A DNA stretch of 64,000 nt. Origin: Paraphaeosphaeria minitans. Its lineage: Eukaryota > Ascomycota > Dothideomycetes > Pleosporales > Didymosphaeriaceae. Numbering within the stretch: position 1 is the stretch's first letter; each line of letters starts with the position of its first letter. The stretch is from assembly GCA_015832175.1 (NCBI GenBank), contig WJXW01000001.1, forward strand, positions 4,402,001 to 4,466,000, in the 5' to 3' direction. The notes below the pieces were generated by a model. The model ran no database searches and had not been told where the DNA came from. It saw nothing but the letters and a program-made list of their open reading frames with translations. A program made the translations under genes and the position numbers. Below, one piece after another: positions 53,341 to 64,000 of the stretch.

Positions 53341-54717
53341 GGTGAGGGTGTGTGTGTGTGGGTGTGGGTGTGTAGTTATTGCTTGTTTGCAGTGGGAGGG
53401 GAGCTGTAGCTGTCAGCGAGCTGGTAGACTGGGTGGATTTACAGTAGTTTGTGGGGGCGGGGTAGGTAGCTAGAGTCGGAGAGCCAATGCGAGACGCGCT
53501 ATCTACTGCAGGTTGGACCGGTGAATAGGGAAGCATTTGGGTACTCGGTAGCCAAGGCGCGTTAGCCTCTACAAACAGCTCGACGGGTCGTTTGGCTTGC
53601 ACAAGTTTTCATCTAGCGCTAATAACCAATCCGCAGAGCATACCTACCTACCTACCTTTACCACAGAGTTTCCGAGACGAACGTCTTTTCCCCCCTCCCG
53701 TTTTGTTCCCAACCTACCTACCTACCTACCACATTCCACGCCAGTCTCCTACCCAGGTACCTAGTCCCAGAGAGCTCGTAGTCTCCCTCCACCAGATATA
53801 CGGCTTCTTCGACCGCAGATGGCACAGCCAAGCGACATCGAGAGAATCCCGCGCGTTGTGACGGCTATGAAGGGGTTTGTGAGGCAACGCGTAGGTACGA
53901 TAGACAGGTCGTCGCTAGGTACAGTAGGGGAATACGAATAGTCGATTATGTGCTTTGGCAAAAAGTGCGTGATAACTCTGTGTTGGAAGTACGGATGTTG
54001 GAATTTATACCTACCGTTGCAAGCACTCTAGTGGGTCCGAGATTATGATTGGTATGTTTAATGTAACACGGCTGGCTTTTAAGGGTGACGGTGGACTTTA
54101 CATGTTACTATATTGTTTGTGTGGAAACTTTGTTTTCTGGTGGTATTGTTCTTGTAAACTCTGTCGCGCAACTTTGCGCGGCGTACGGCATTACCTTCGG
54201 TTGACAGTTCTCAGTCCTTATGGCTTGATGCTTGCTATCGAGTTGGTAGACGAGGAGAAGGATTGCTAGAGCGTCCTTGGTATGTCTGTCTGACTCACGG
54301 AAGATACCATATACTACTGCAGAAAGAGCTAACTGTATGCGTACTGCTAAGCGTTGATGAGAGAGATCTGTCGTTGGAAGCTTATTGGGGGCTGACATCC
54401 ATCTCCTGACCCTTTGGGTATATCCGATGCAATATACGAAGATGCTACTGATCGTACCGATACTTTCGACATGCTGTTAACCTACCAAATGAGCCTCGTT
54501 GTCACGTCAAAAGCCTGTCCTTCCTCAGCTATCTCGACCATCCTGAGATGCGGACAAGACCTCGATCACCCAGCAAGCATGCTGACCACATTCCGTGGAA
54601 ATTCAGAACCTACCGCAGCTTCCGAGTCCTCATGCAAGTGTCGATGTGAGCGGCAGCCTTGCGAGCGGAACAACCGGGCCTACCCGTACTTTGTGCCTCG
54701 AACTCTTCTGCTCGAAT
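53341..54717. other. gene-poor stretch with CCTA repeats
   Basis: About 1.4 kb. Tandem CCTA runs lie near 53641-53657 and 53713-53731, plus a GT-rich run at 53346-53372. No supported gene was found. Confidence 0.4.
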
Positions 54718-55905
54718 CTAGCTGCGTTTTGTCGAACACAGATTGCGCTGTTTCCAGTCCGGCATCAGCAAGTACCACAACCCAGGACCCCTAGGACGCT
54801 GCCGCGAAACATGCATTTTCTCAAGGAATTCGTGATACATCCGCTCACGTTGTTCCTGCGGAAGTCTCCGCTCCGATTCCAACCGATCTTGTCGCGCGAG
54901 ATGCCACTCGTAAACCTGCTTCATGAAGTCGTGATCGTCCTGGAACTTTTTCTCTAGAAAGGCGATGCGTTCGAGGCGTGCGAGCGTGATCGGGGGCTGG
55001 TTTCGCTTGTTGGATCCGAGGATGGGCTGTGGAGGTTTTTCTGAAGTCAGGATGTGTTTCAAGAGTGCTCTGCTGCTGTTGCGTTTGAGGGCATCCGTTG
55101 AGATGGACCCTCCTGTGTCCGCGACATGGAGTAGAGAGGAGTAGGGACTCGTTGAGCTTGGGCGAAGTGGTTGTAGCAGTGTGTATTCCAGCCACCGACT
55201 GCGATGAGCGTCTTGCGATATGCGCTACGTCTACATGGAGCCTCTTCGATGAGGTGGACGGCGAAACCCGCTTCACAACAGTCTAGAAAGATGAGTGTGT
55301 CGCTTTCCGATTCCGTGATAAGCTGGTGTATGTCGTTCCAGCATACACTTGAAATGGGTCCAGTATATTCATTTCCGTGATTACGTTTTGGGTTAGCTCA
55401 GACTATGATATAATCAAAATATTTGTTTACCTGGCCAGATAGAGGCCAGCCTGTTGGTATCGCTGGCTCGCTCTACATACGCCACCATGTCCGGCGTAGT
55501 AGACGATCTGCAAGGTTTCCTCGTCCTTCGATGGCCGTACATGCAAGAAACGTTTGAGCTCCTTTTCGAGATCATACCAAGAGTGCTCGATCTCTATGTC
55601 GACCAGAGTAACGTTGTAATGGAGCGATTGGAAGTCTTTCGTGACTTGTTCCACTTCGTAGTCCAGTGAGCCCAGATCACTCGAGGCAAACTTCAGGATG
55701 AGAACTTCAACTTTCGTATAAAGAGTGGGTTCGAGCAAACACGCTTCGAATGTCTAGGTTTTTCGGCCGTGTAGAGACTTTTGTACGTTTTGTAGCGTTT
55801 CGCCTTCTTCTTGGATACCTTCCATCGGCCAGTATCTTGCTTCAAAATTGTGATATCAACTGTGAATGTCCAAGCTCGACGTTTCGAGAGATTCAAGAGA
55901 CCCAT
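54718..55905 (-). pseudogene. caspase-like (peptidase C14) gene, disrupted
   Basis: Proposed 5' exon MGLLNLSKRRAWTF.. (ATG 55905), then intron GTATCC..CCTAG and TFEACLLEPTLYTKVEVLIL. The caspase core follows: LQIVYYAGHGG, with the catalytic His at 55487-55489. The frame then breaks by one base; ERASDTNRLASIWP continues in a new frame. After a candidate intron, WNDIHQLITESESD and TLIFLDCCEAGFAV carry the catalytic Cys (DCC, 55275-55283). Both catalytic residues survive. The one-base break between them, a candidate intron of only ~34 nt and a second frame choice near the C-terminus (ALLKHILTSEKPP, a charged helical tail) suggest pseudogenisation. A sequence error or an unseen splice form cannot be excluded. 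Confidence 0.55.
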
Positions 55906-58391
55906 AAGTTGTGAATCTAGGTGGAGGCTGGCCCCGATTGGGGGAATTGTGGGCTTATTTTTGCACTGAGGGTGATGAGACGAGTTGATAGTGATGGGTG
56001 AGAGGCCAACTCAGTGGCTTACAATTTCTTGCCTGCTCCAAAATTATGACGTCGCGGTTGAAAAATGCTTGGTTTGTAGCTAGTAACTAGGCCTCCGGGG
56101 TCATAGCCTCAGAATACATCACCTGACTGTGTCACTTTGACACCGTGATATGGAACTCTAAATTTCAAAGTCTTTTCACGATTTTGCTCTACTTCTCTGT
56201 TATGAGTAGATATACTAGCGTTTTCATGGCTCCCGGGCCTGCAGCAACCCAATGCGTTTTTTTCTTTGAAATATTTCAGTTATCTGGTGAATACATGACC
56301 AAGTATAAGTGTATGAATACACAAAGCATAAGGCGCACAGTGGGTTCAAAGAATGGGTGCAGTGCTGTTCCCCGGACCCCAAACCAAGGCGATAGATGGT
56401 TTATAAGTTGGCTCTCGATGTTGCACTATGAGGGATCAATAGATTCGACACGCTGCCATTTACCATGTCCTTTCGTTTGTCGTTTAATAACATTCAGCCC
56501 ACGATGAAGTACTTCTGGATCCACCTCCTCAATACTTTGGCAAGATAGAAGCTAATAGGTCTGTTCCGACTGTAGGTTTTTGAGACTTGAGTCAAGAAAA
56601 CTGATTTGGTCAACGAAGAGGCCGTCTCGCTAGGACAGATGCGGAAGTTCCGCAGCGCAAAAGACACATGTTTGGCGGAAACTGTAAGTGGCACTTTGTT
56701 ATATAATTTTGACATTTTCGAATAAATGCGGTCTTTCCGCGTGATGGAGTAGCAATTTGGTCACAGCAATGCCTCACCTCATGAGATTTTTTCTTAAAAG
56801 CCCCTTGTATCATGGGTTTTCACCCATAATTCATTGCATCGGAAAATGATCACCCCATAAAAGAGGCATTCGGGCCATCCAGCCCACATGTTCAGGATCT
56901 GAGCTGGCTCTGAGTCAGGCGCTGGAGAGCGTCTCGAACAAGCATGACCGCATTTCCACGGAGACTGACGGACAACACAAACCATCGCTTCTTTTGAAGG
57001 TTCGGTAGTGATAGCGGGCCCTCTTAAGGCCATCAAATCAGTCTTCAGCCGAGTACGAGGCCAGTCATTGTGCTCAATAAGCTCACAAAGAAGAGTATAT
57101 GAAACGAACGGGTGCTCTGTCCACACAGAGACTATGCAGTTTTGGCCGGAGAAAAGACCAATGAGGATGGAGCTGGGGAAGATGACATGGATACATCGTA
57201 GCATACCTAGGAGCTGGTCATGTCGGTTTCAATGATACATGTGTGGCGATTCCAAGGACACTTGGGAAAGTATCCTCTGAGTCTGGTACTATCTGATTGC
57301 CGATTGATCAGCTTGTATGACGTTTGGACTTTCGTGGAGATAGTAACGTACAAAGTTCTGGTTGCTAGGACTTGCTTTATGGTCATGATTACGAAATGCG
57401 ATTATCTTCTAGGTATAAAGAAGTATATCCAGCCAAAAAGTTCGAGTTGACGAGATGCTCGTTATGTAGCTAAAATGTTTGCAATTCCTTGCTCGTTAAG
57501 AATGAGCTTACACAACACAGGAAATACCCACGAGCCTCAGAAAAGGGAAATATGGATACATGCAGCCAACGGTAGTGATTCAGGTCCTTATGTAAGTCAT
57601 CCTGGCAGACAATGAACAGATATCATCATGTATCTTCTAAGCCTTTCTAATCTTATCAGTTGCTGGTCAAGTCCTGCAAGCTCATGACCATCAATGCGTT
57701 TGTTCTCACAAGCCAGATCTCGTCTATCGGAAATCTGGACACCAGCTCACCCTGATTCAAAGGCTTCTGGGTACGTGTGCGTTGAAAAACATCTATTGTG
57801 GATACGTTGGGACTAGTCCTAAGCCTGGACGACATCACGTGATATTTCCTAGCGTGTGGGAATGCCTGCGCCAACGTCCTGTCTCCTTAGGAGCCACATT
57901 CGACGATTATCTTTGCACTCCGCCGTATCCGCGAAACGTGATGATTGGAAACTCGAAATCCACAGCTTGCGATACCAAGGATGGAGACGGCAACCATAAC
58001 AGGGAATGGTTCGTGACGAAGATATAATGACATTGGCAGTGGAAAACCCATCGACATCGACCCACTGCCACCCACATTAGCGCTTGCATTCCGCGCCGCC
58101 CTGTCCTTATCAAGAAGCTTGATGGAAGCTTGAATCCTTGCAAGCGCCTCTCATACGATGATCGACATCGCGTCTGTAGACCCTGACGAATGATGTCAGG
58201 GTTCCCAAAATTCAACGTCACGCCCACTCAACCATTCAAGAGCTTTCGATCCTCCAAAATATCTTGCTCTACATGCCAATTGCTTTCCACGACCTGGCAT
58301 CATCCAAATCTCTCCTTAATGCCTGGCACTTCCCCCTCCCCGCAAGCCCACATCACCGCCTAAACACAACCTCCCCACCGCCGCCAACAAA
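55906..58391. other. gene-poor stretch, no gene seen
   Basis: About 2.5 kb. Several ORFs of 60-136 aa exist (longest minus-strand 56794-57204) but none has family-like sequence or an intron-joined partner. Confidence 0.4.
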
Positions 58392-59081
58392 ATGCCCTCC
58401 GGAATCATCCAATCCGCCTTCCCCCACCTGCACCGCCGCTCCTCCTCTTCCACCGACATCCCCAAAGCCCAGCACCCACGCCCCCACCCAACGGGTCCAT
58501 CACCGCCCGCAGAACCCGCCGCGAAACCGCAAAAGCCACAGCGCCCGCAACCCGTGCGCGCAGCCTCCCACCCAGGCCCCGCCCCCGTCTCGCATCCCGC
58601 TCCGAAAAAGCAGCCCCCGCGCGCCTTCGGCACAAACTACCGCGTCCGCCGCACGCCCCCCGGAACGCCGCCGAACGAGCGCGTTCCATCGTCGTCGTCG
58701 TCGTCAGCGACCACGACCCCGTCCGGCCCCCCCGCGCTCTCCTCCGTGCGCGACTTCGCCCCGGCGCCGCCCACGCGGCGGAAGCCCGTGTACTCGCTGC
58801 ACGAGGCGGACCCCGCGGCCAAGGGGCGCCCCGAGGTGGTGTACACGCACGAGGAGCTGCTGAAGCGGCTGAACACGATTGGCGAAGACGAGGAGACGGA
58901 TGTGGATCGGGTGAGGACGGGGGACAGGGCTGCGGGGATGGATTGGGAGGAGGGGCGGCGGCGGAAGGAGGAGAGGGACATGGAGGACTGGAATCGCAAG
59001 GAGGCGAAGAAGGCGCAGAGGGGGTTGGTGAGGGGGTTCAGTTGGAAGGGAGTTAAGAAGACGGTGGGGGGTTTTAGATGA
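58392..59081 (+). CDS. Pro/Ser-rich basic protein, function unknown
   Basis: 229 aa, one exon, starting at the ATG at 58392. Residues 20-100 are Pro/Ala/Ser-rich and disordered, followed by a Ser run. The C-terminal ~100 residues are more ordered and charged (KPVYSLHEADPAAKGR, VVYTHEELLKRLN, DWEEGRRRKEERDMEDWNRK) and end in a basic Gly/Lys tail. The best-conserved part is likely the C-terminal half. No domain was recognised. The base composition is very GC-rich. Codon-like third-position bias and the long frame support a real gene. Confidence 0.55.
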   Translation: MPSGIIQSAFPHLHRRSSSSTDIPKAQHPRPHPTGPSPPAEPAAKPQKPQRPQPVRAASHPGPAPVSHPAPKKQPPRAFGTNYRVRRTPPGTPPNERVPSSSSSSATTTPSGPPALSSVRDFAPAPPTRRKPVYSLHEADPAAKGRPEVVYTHEELLKRLNTIGEDEETDVDRVRTGDRAAGMDWEEGRRRKEERDMEDWNRKEAKKAQRGLVRGFSWKGVKKTVGGFR

Positions 59082-59511
59082 AGGGCTGGGGGCGAGGGGT
59101 TGGCTTTGGAGGTGGGCGCGAAGCTTGCTCGGCGGGATTTAAGGGATGGGGATGCCTTCCAATGGTCGGAATTATTGAATTTGTTGTTCTGGAGACGCCA
59201 AGCATGATCTAGATGTTCTGTACTCTTTATGCAATGTAGGATCAAGTTCGGCAGTGTGTCTCCGAACGGCACCACGTCCGGTCGACAGCGCCAATGGTGT
59301 CAGCGGACCTCGATCTCTAGGGCCAGATAAAATGCGACGAAGCAGTCACCTACTCGATACCGGCAGCCGTATTTGCGAGCATGATCAAAGTATGCATTTG
59401 TCCAAAAATTAGGGTATCTTGCGTGCCTCGAAATTAACATCGAAACGCCGTAGATCCAACGCCACGGCCGGACGCAGAGCGGCAACGACAACAACAGCGG
59501 CATTGATCCAT

Positions 59512-62346
59512 TCACCGGATCAGCTCGTCATCACTGCCCTCGGTACCAACCACACCACCGTCAACCTTCCACCACTCCTTCACCCCCTTCACGGTTTGCC
59601 GCCCGCTCCGCCGCCTCTTCAGAGCAGGCATCTTGGCTGCTTGCTCTTCGACATCATCACCGTCCTTTCCTGCGAATCCCCGCTTTCGCTTGGTTAGCGA
59701 GGGCATGGAGCGTACGGCTCGTAGTCCAGGCTGCCGGCTCGCATCCGACGAACGCGAGCCTGAGACCGAGCGATTCAAACCAGACTCGTCCTCGCTCCCG
59801 CTGCTCTCCACCAGATCCTCGTCAACGTTCTTGATCTCCTCGTAGGTCCGCCGTTTGAGATTCCGGAGACCTTTATCGAGCGAGGAGCGTAAGCGCTGAG
59901 AACGATGTGTGGAAGCAGAAAGGTGGTCTGGTTGTGTCGGACGTTTAGATCTGCGCGGTCCATCGTCCAGTGCCTCCAAGTCTTCCACCGAGAAGAAGAA
60001 GACATGGGTATCAGGTGGCGTCATTGCAGAGCATTTGCTAGGAATGACCACCTTGGGCGACGACGCGCGGGTGCGCTTTCCGACGGAAGTAGAGCGTCGA
60101 GTGGTAAGCTTGATTGGAGACGATTGTGGAATGTAGTCTTCTGCATCTTCGTCGTCGGCCAGAGCTTCCCACATGGAGAGCTTGCTGGAGGGAGTCATTG
60201 CTGCAGCTGCCATTTTGCCGTCGTCAACATCTTCGACATCGGATGGTTCGGGGCTTGGGAGCAGTTGCAGCACAGGCACCAATTTTCGCGAGACACGCTT
60301 GATGCTCTCTTTGGTAAACGGTGTGCATATCACCCACTCTCCGATGCCTTCCTCCCATCTGAACCCACCAACGGCAGACGGAGAGTCATTCTTGTGAGGT
60401 GTTGGAGCAATGACCACATGGCCCTTCATCCGCATCGTCTGTTCCACATCGCGTGCGTACGCCATATGTTCGGCTTCGTTGGTGTTTTGGGCGAAATCCA
60501 TAACTGACTCGAGCGCCAGCCGTTTCAACGTCCACAGCTTATGCGGAAGATGTAGGCCGGAGACCGATAACATGCCCTGCACAAGTCGCTGAATCTGTTC
60601 GAAGCCATCGTCTTTCCAAACCCTGCCAGTGCCGCGCGCCGCAGCTGACACGAATGCGGGCAAAACGCTTAGCAATTCTGAATTGTCAATATGCTTGGAA
60701 GAATACTGAGAGATAATCCAGGCAATGGCACGTCCCGCCGTGGAAACGTCGAGTGACAGCAGTTTAGAATCTTGTTGGCAGTCTTCCAGATGGACAAGGA
60801 AAGAGGCAAAGACAGCCCACACTGCACGTTGAGCGAATAGCTGTAGATGCTCTTCAAGGGGACCGAGTAGCGCTAGATCGTCCTGGATGTCTTTGCGTTT
60901 GAGCAAATCAATGACTATTGAATCGAGCACCCAAACGACCCTCTTCACCGTGGATTGACCATCAGGCTCTTCGCGATACTGATTGATGAGAACTATGCTG
61001 GAGAACACGGTGAGCAAACTGGAATAAACCGTATCCAGCGCATCTCGGAATTCTTGCCTAGAGGACGGCTTGTACTGTCGCGCAAATGTGTCGATCTCGC
61101 CTGTTTCAAATAGGCTCTCATCGGGCAGGCCTATACCAGCAAATATGGCGGTTTCCAAGAAGCGGAAGGCACTCCCAGAGCTCCGCTGATCGCCATCGGA
61201 CAAACTGCGCACCAAGCGGTCCCAAACTGGTCGCATGCACTCAGTTGCAAGCCACTCCAGAGGCAGAAGCTCTTGTGATATCATGTACTCCAGGTGGTCG
61301 TACAAGAAGCGGTACCGGCCAGTGCGAGCTACGAAGTCCTTCACCATCCACATGTAGAGCGAACGCTGTTCGGCGAAGAGATTGGCATACAGGGTGTTCG
61401 GCATGGGCAAAGGCTTCAGAAACGGCAGGAATGATACCAGAAGCTTTTCTGCCTCATCCCATGCGGACGCATTGACACAGTGCACTACAAGGAGGTGCAG
61501 AGTATCTGAACCAAGCATCTGGTCTCCTAATGCGTCGCACAAAAGCTGAGTGCCATGTGTTCGTACGACTTGTTTGAACCCACGCCAACCCTGACCCGGT
61601 ATTGTCTCATACATCTGCTCGAGATAGGAATAGACTTCCTGGGAAGCGTCTGTGTCCTGGTCACCACTTCCATCCTCCTTGTCGAGCTCGGCGAAGTGCT
61701 CTTCTAGCGCAATGTATTGTGGCAGTGTACGCAGGCAGGCGCCAAACAGCGATCTTGTGCCGTTCCACCTCTTTTCGTCGTTCGTGGTCGTCGCTTGGAG
61801 GAGGTTCGCGTATGAGTCGGATAGGCCATTGACCAACTTTCCAATTTCTGCGGGCATCTGTTTCTTGAGATCTTCCGCAATAGCCTTAGCAAGCATTGGG
61901 CCTTTACAGTTTTTGCGTCTCTTCAAAGGCGAGTAGTAAAGTTGTGGGCTGTCCTGGAAGCGGCATCCAGTGCGTGCGACTAGAGGCGTGAAAGCAATGG
62001 CACCGGGGCGCGCATCAACTCCGCCTTTTGAGCTCATTCGCGACGGAGGCTTCTTTGCTCCCCGTCCTGCATATGTCTTCCTACTTGCACCACTTGGCCC
62101 AGTGTCAGGCATCCAGTCTGGATCTTTCCTTTTCTCCAGCCCCAGGGGCTTGCGTGCGGGTTGGGTGACATCGGTCTTTCGCGAAGAGGCTCTCAGCGCA
62201 AATGCAGTTGCAGAGATTCTCCGGTCTTCTTGGGGGCTTCGCGGTCGTTCGAGCTCTTTGCGCAGCTTCGCAAGCTTGGTTTGTAAAGGGCGGAGCAAGC
62301 GATGACAACGCGTCGTGTTAAACGCTAGGTCGTCGTTCGAAGCCAT
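59512..62346 (-). CDS. large fungal protein, probably nuclear, function unknown
   Basis: 944 aa, one exon, starting at the ATG at 62346. The middle (residues ~190-620) is helical and repeat-like with many Leu/Trp (GWRGFKQVVRTHGTQLLCDA, SLYMWMVKDFVARTGRYRFL, AIAWIISQYSSKHIDN), like an alpha-solenoid. The N- and C-terminal thirds are disordered and basic. The C-terminus carries nuclear-signal-like clusters (KRKRGF, LKRRRSGR) and Ser/Asp runs. No named domain was recognised; an armadillo/HEAT-like scaffold or chromosome-associated role is a guess. The frame is uninterrupted over 2.8 kb, so the gene is surely real. Confidence 0.75.
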   Translation of the reverse strand: MASNDDLAFNTTRCHRLLRPLQTKLAKLRKELERPRSPQEDRRISATAFALRASSRKTDVTQPARKPLGLEKRKDPDWMPDTGPSGASRKTYAGRGAKKPPSRMSSKGGVDARPGAIAFTPLVARTGCRFQDSPQLYYSPLKRRKNCKGPMLAKAIAEDLKKQMPAEIGKLVNGLSDSYANLLQATTTNDEKRWNGTRSLFGACLRTLPQYIALEEHFAELDKEDGSGDQDTDASQEVYSYLEQMYETIPGQGWRGFKQVVRTHGTQLLCDALGDQMLGSDTLHLLVVHCVNASAWDEAEKLLVSFLPFLKPLPMPNTLYANLFAEQRSLYMWMVKDFVARTGRYRFLYDHLEYMISQELLPLEWLATECMRPVWDRLVRSLSDGDQRSSGSAFRFLETAIFAGIGLPDESLFETGEIDTFARQYKPSSRQEFRDALDTVYSSLLTVFSSIVLINQYREEPDGQSTVKRVVWVLDSIVIDLLKRKDIQDDLALLGPLEEHLQLFAQRAVWAVFASFLVHLEDCQQDSKLLSLDVSTAGRAIAWIISQYSSKHIDNSELLSVLPAFVSAAARGTGRVWKDDGFEQIQRLVQGMLSVSGLHLPHKLWTLKRLALESVMDFAQNTNEAEHMAYARDVEQTMRMKGHVVIAPTPHKNDSPSAVGGFRWEEGIGEWVICTPFTKESIKRVSRKLVPVLQLLPSPEPSDVEDVDDGKMAAAAMTPSSKLSMWEALADDEDAEDYIPQSSPIKLTTRRSTSVGKRTRASSPKVVIPSKCSAMTPPDTHVFFFSVEDLEALDDGPRRSKRPTQPDHLSASTHRSQRLRSSLDKGLRNLKRRTYEEIKNVDEDLVESSGSEDESGLNRSVSGSRSSDASRQPGLRAVRSMPSLTKRKRGFAGKDGDDVEEQAAKMPALKRRRSGRQTVKGVKEWWKVDGGVVGTEGSDDELIR

Positions 62347-64000
62347 TGGCTAAATATGCTGCGCAGTAATATCGCGTACAGATGCGGCGGTAACTATTGC
62401 ATTGAAAATATGTGAGGGGCTGTTTGAGTCTGACTCCTCTCGTCGAGTTGAAGACAAAGACTGTATGTTGACAAACATCGGCCACCGGCGCGACAATCCA
62501 TTTTGGGAGTAGCGCCGGCATGCGTAGCTAGATCACATGACCAGTGCCGGCCTGGCAGCGTGCGCTTGCTTGGAAACTCCTTCATGTGACGAAGATGTTG
62601 GCTTCAGGTGTAAATATATGAAATGTAGCTGGAGTCCTAAGCGTGCATTGAACGACAGTGATGCTTTGGCTTTTCCCTCAACAGGGGCCACGGAACGGCC
62701 GAAAGAACCGACATACGTCAGCACTCCAAGCCTGCAATCAATGTTCACCGATCCGCCCTGGAGAGACTGGCGAGTTGTTCTGCGGTTACTATGTACAGTT
62801 TCTTTATCCATTCTCTCGGGGCGAATGGCTTCAATGTTGCGGCACCTGATCTGCATTCCTTCAAGCTGCTCAAAAACACCCCGTACCTAGGTACTTAAGC
62901 GCGCGAAAACCAGGAGACAATACTATATTCGCGGAGGCAGAACCTGACCTCTCTTGAGTATGCCTTCTATATGCAAAAAGACGCAGTACCGACAACAATA
63001 GAGCTATAACTAAAGAACATTGCAGAGCCAAGCGCGTTTGTGCTCTTACTAAGCTCACTCCTGCCTGTTTAGTTAGCAGATAGAGCCGCACCGTGCGCGA
63101 CACTACCTACATAGTAGGTACATGCGAACTCTCCGCAGTGACAGATCTCTCCGAAAAGGCCTTCTACTAAGCGTCCGAAGGCGTGGGGTTGACCTTTGTC
63201 CGCATTCATGGTGCGATCCATCGGGTCGTTGGAATGCGTCGATCGTCGTGCGCGTACTTGAACATGGATTGCGATCTGGAATGCTGTCGCTCTAGGAACG
63301 GATGATTAGCGCGGGCGGAAAGAGGCTTGATGACGGTCCGGAGTGGATGTTCGCCATGGATATCTTGACGATCAGTCGCATGGTCCGTATCCATCCAAAC
63401 CACCAAACGACACACACGCAACGAACAAGGCCGTGTATAGCGCATTTCGTGACGGTAGATGACGGTGCGCAGCGTTTCGACCTCACATGTCCGGGCTGAA
63501 GCCTCGTCGTCTCGCTACTAAAAGTTTGTAGGCCGCGGGGCTCAGCTGCCGCCGTCACTTAGGTTGAAACACGCGACCGGTATGATGGTTGTTGTTTATG
63601 CGCGGCGAGCTTGTTTTGCCTGAGCTATCGGAGCCGGAAGGATGGCCAAGCCTCGTTGCCAAGGTTTCTTCTGGCAGTGTCATGCACGGGTACTATATGC
63701 TTCTTCTAGTACGGAGAAGCACATGATCAGGAGGTTCCGAAAGGCGCAGGCGTAGAGTCATGGTGCGAAGGGAAATTGCTTTGTCGAAGAAGCAAACGAG
63801 AACAGGTCATCAAAATACCCTAGATCCTGCGGGCACGTTTGAGTTCGTATAGTAGATTGCGGCTGCCGTGTAGCGTCGTTAGGATGCGATCTTGGCTAAT
63901 TTGACAATTTTGCGAGGGTGGAAATTGACAACTTTGACTGTGGCTTGCAGTGCCACGTCGGTAGCGAATTGCGGAGACGGAACTCTGGCTGGTCGGAGCT
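62347..64000. other. gene-poor window end
   Basis: About 1.65 kb. A perfect TACCTAGGTA palindrome lies at 62884-62893. ORFs at 62537-62890 and 63292-63558 show no family-like sequence. No gene was recognised up to the window end. Confidence 0.4.

Noticed and set aside
56794..57204. 136-aa minus-strand open frame
   Set aside because: Composition looks random, there is no neighbouring exon, and it lies in gene-poor DNA.
1..64000. CRISPR arrays, rRNA, tRNA, secondary-metabolite cluster
   Set aside because: No direct repeat-spacer array, no rRNA-like sequence and no convincing tRNA were seen. The Rieske, toroid and Zn2Cys6 genes lack a synthase backbone nearby, so a biosynthetic cluster is not supported.

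Overview
The window is nuclear DNA of a filamentous ascomycete (Pezizomycotina, most likely a dothideomycete-like genome; the class is an inference). The reasons are compact genes with GT-AG introns mostly of 45-150 nt, heterokaryon-incompatibility (HET) genes, a Zn2Cys6 regulator, a fungal-type chitin deacetylase, Cdt1, the Set3C subunit Hos4, and one RIP-like AT-rich transposon relic. There is no bacterial-style operon structure. Each gene has its own promoter, and neighbours are often divergent or convergent.

Layout. 0-10.5 kb: the tail of a LURP-one protein, an intact three-exon HET gene (-), a small membrane protein, a badly broken HET pseudogene (+, 5.3-8.2 kb), and the AP-3 mu subunit. 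10.6-19.2 kb: a DMAC1/DUF4536-like small mitochondrial protein, a HAPSTR1/DUF4588-like protein, an F-box protein, a broken MDR reductase, a vacuolar Ca2+/H+ exchanger, and a small Gly-rich, probably mitochondrial protein. 19.5-25 kb: a secreted polysaccharide deacetylase, a Zn2Cys6 transcription factor whose zinc cluster is split by an intron, and an alpha/alpha-toroid (terpene cyclase-like) protein. 25-32.1 kb: gene-poor DNA with a broken beta-helix protein, an intact Rieske monooxygenase, and a 758-bp nonautonomous element with 24-bp terminal inverted repeats and a TAA target duplication. 32.2-41 kb: housekeeping genes, namely formyl-THF deformylase, a membrane protein, Cdt1, a calcofluor-hypersensitivity-type protein, a dysferlin-domain protein, DUF3253 and beta-carbonic anhydrase. 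41-45.6 kb: accessory DNA with a GTAC-rich palindromic block, a GNAT acetyltransferase and a broken F-box gene. 45.8-53.3 kb: parvulin, Hos4, polyprenol reductase and an aldo/keto reductase. 53.3-58.4 kb: gene-poor, with a broken caspase-like gene. 58.4-64 kb: two lineage-specific proteins and an empty tail.

The main theme is a mosaic. Intact core genes (replication, trafficking, chromatin, N-glycosylation, one-carbon and CO2 metabolism) alternate with short accessory islands. In these islands, self/non-self-type genes (HET, caspase), F-box, MDR and beta-helix genes are decayed by nonsense codons and frameshifts. Intron boundaries were placed by eye, by restoring the reading frame and family-like sequence; no search was run.
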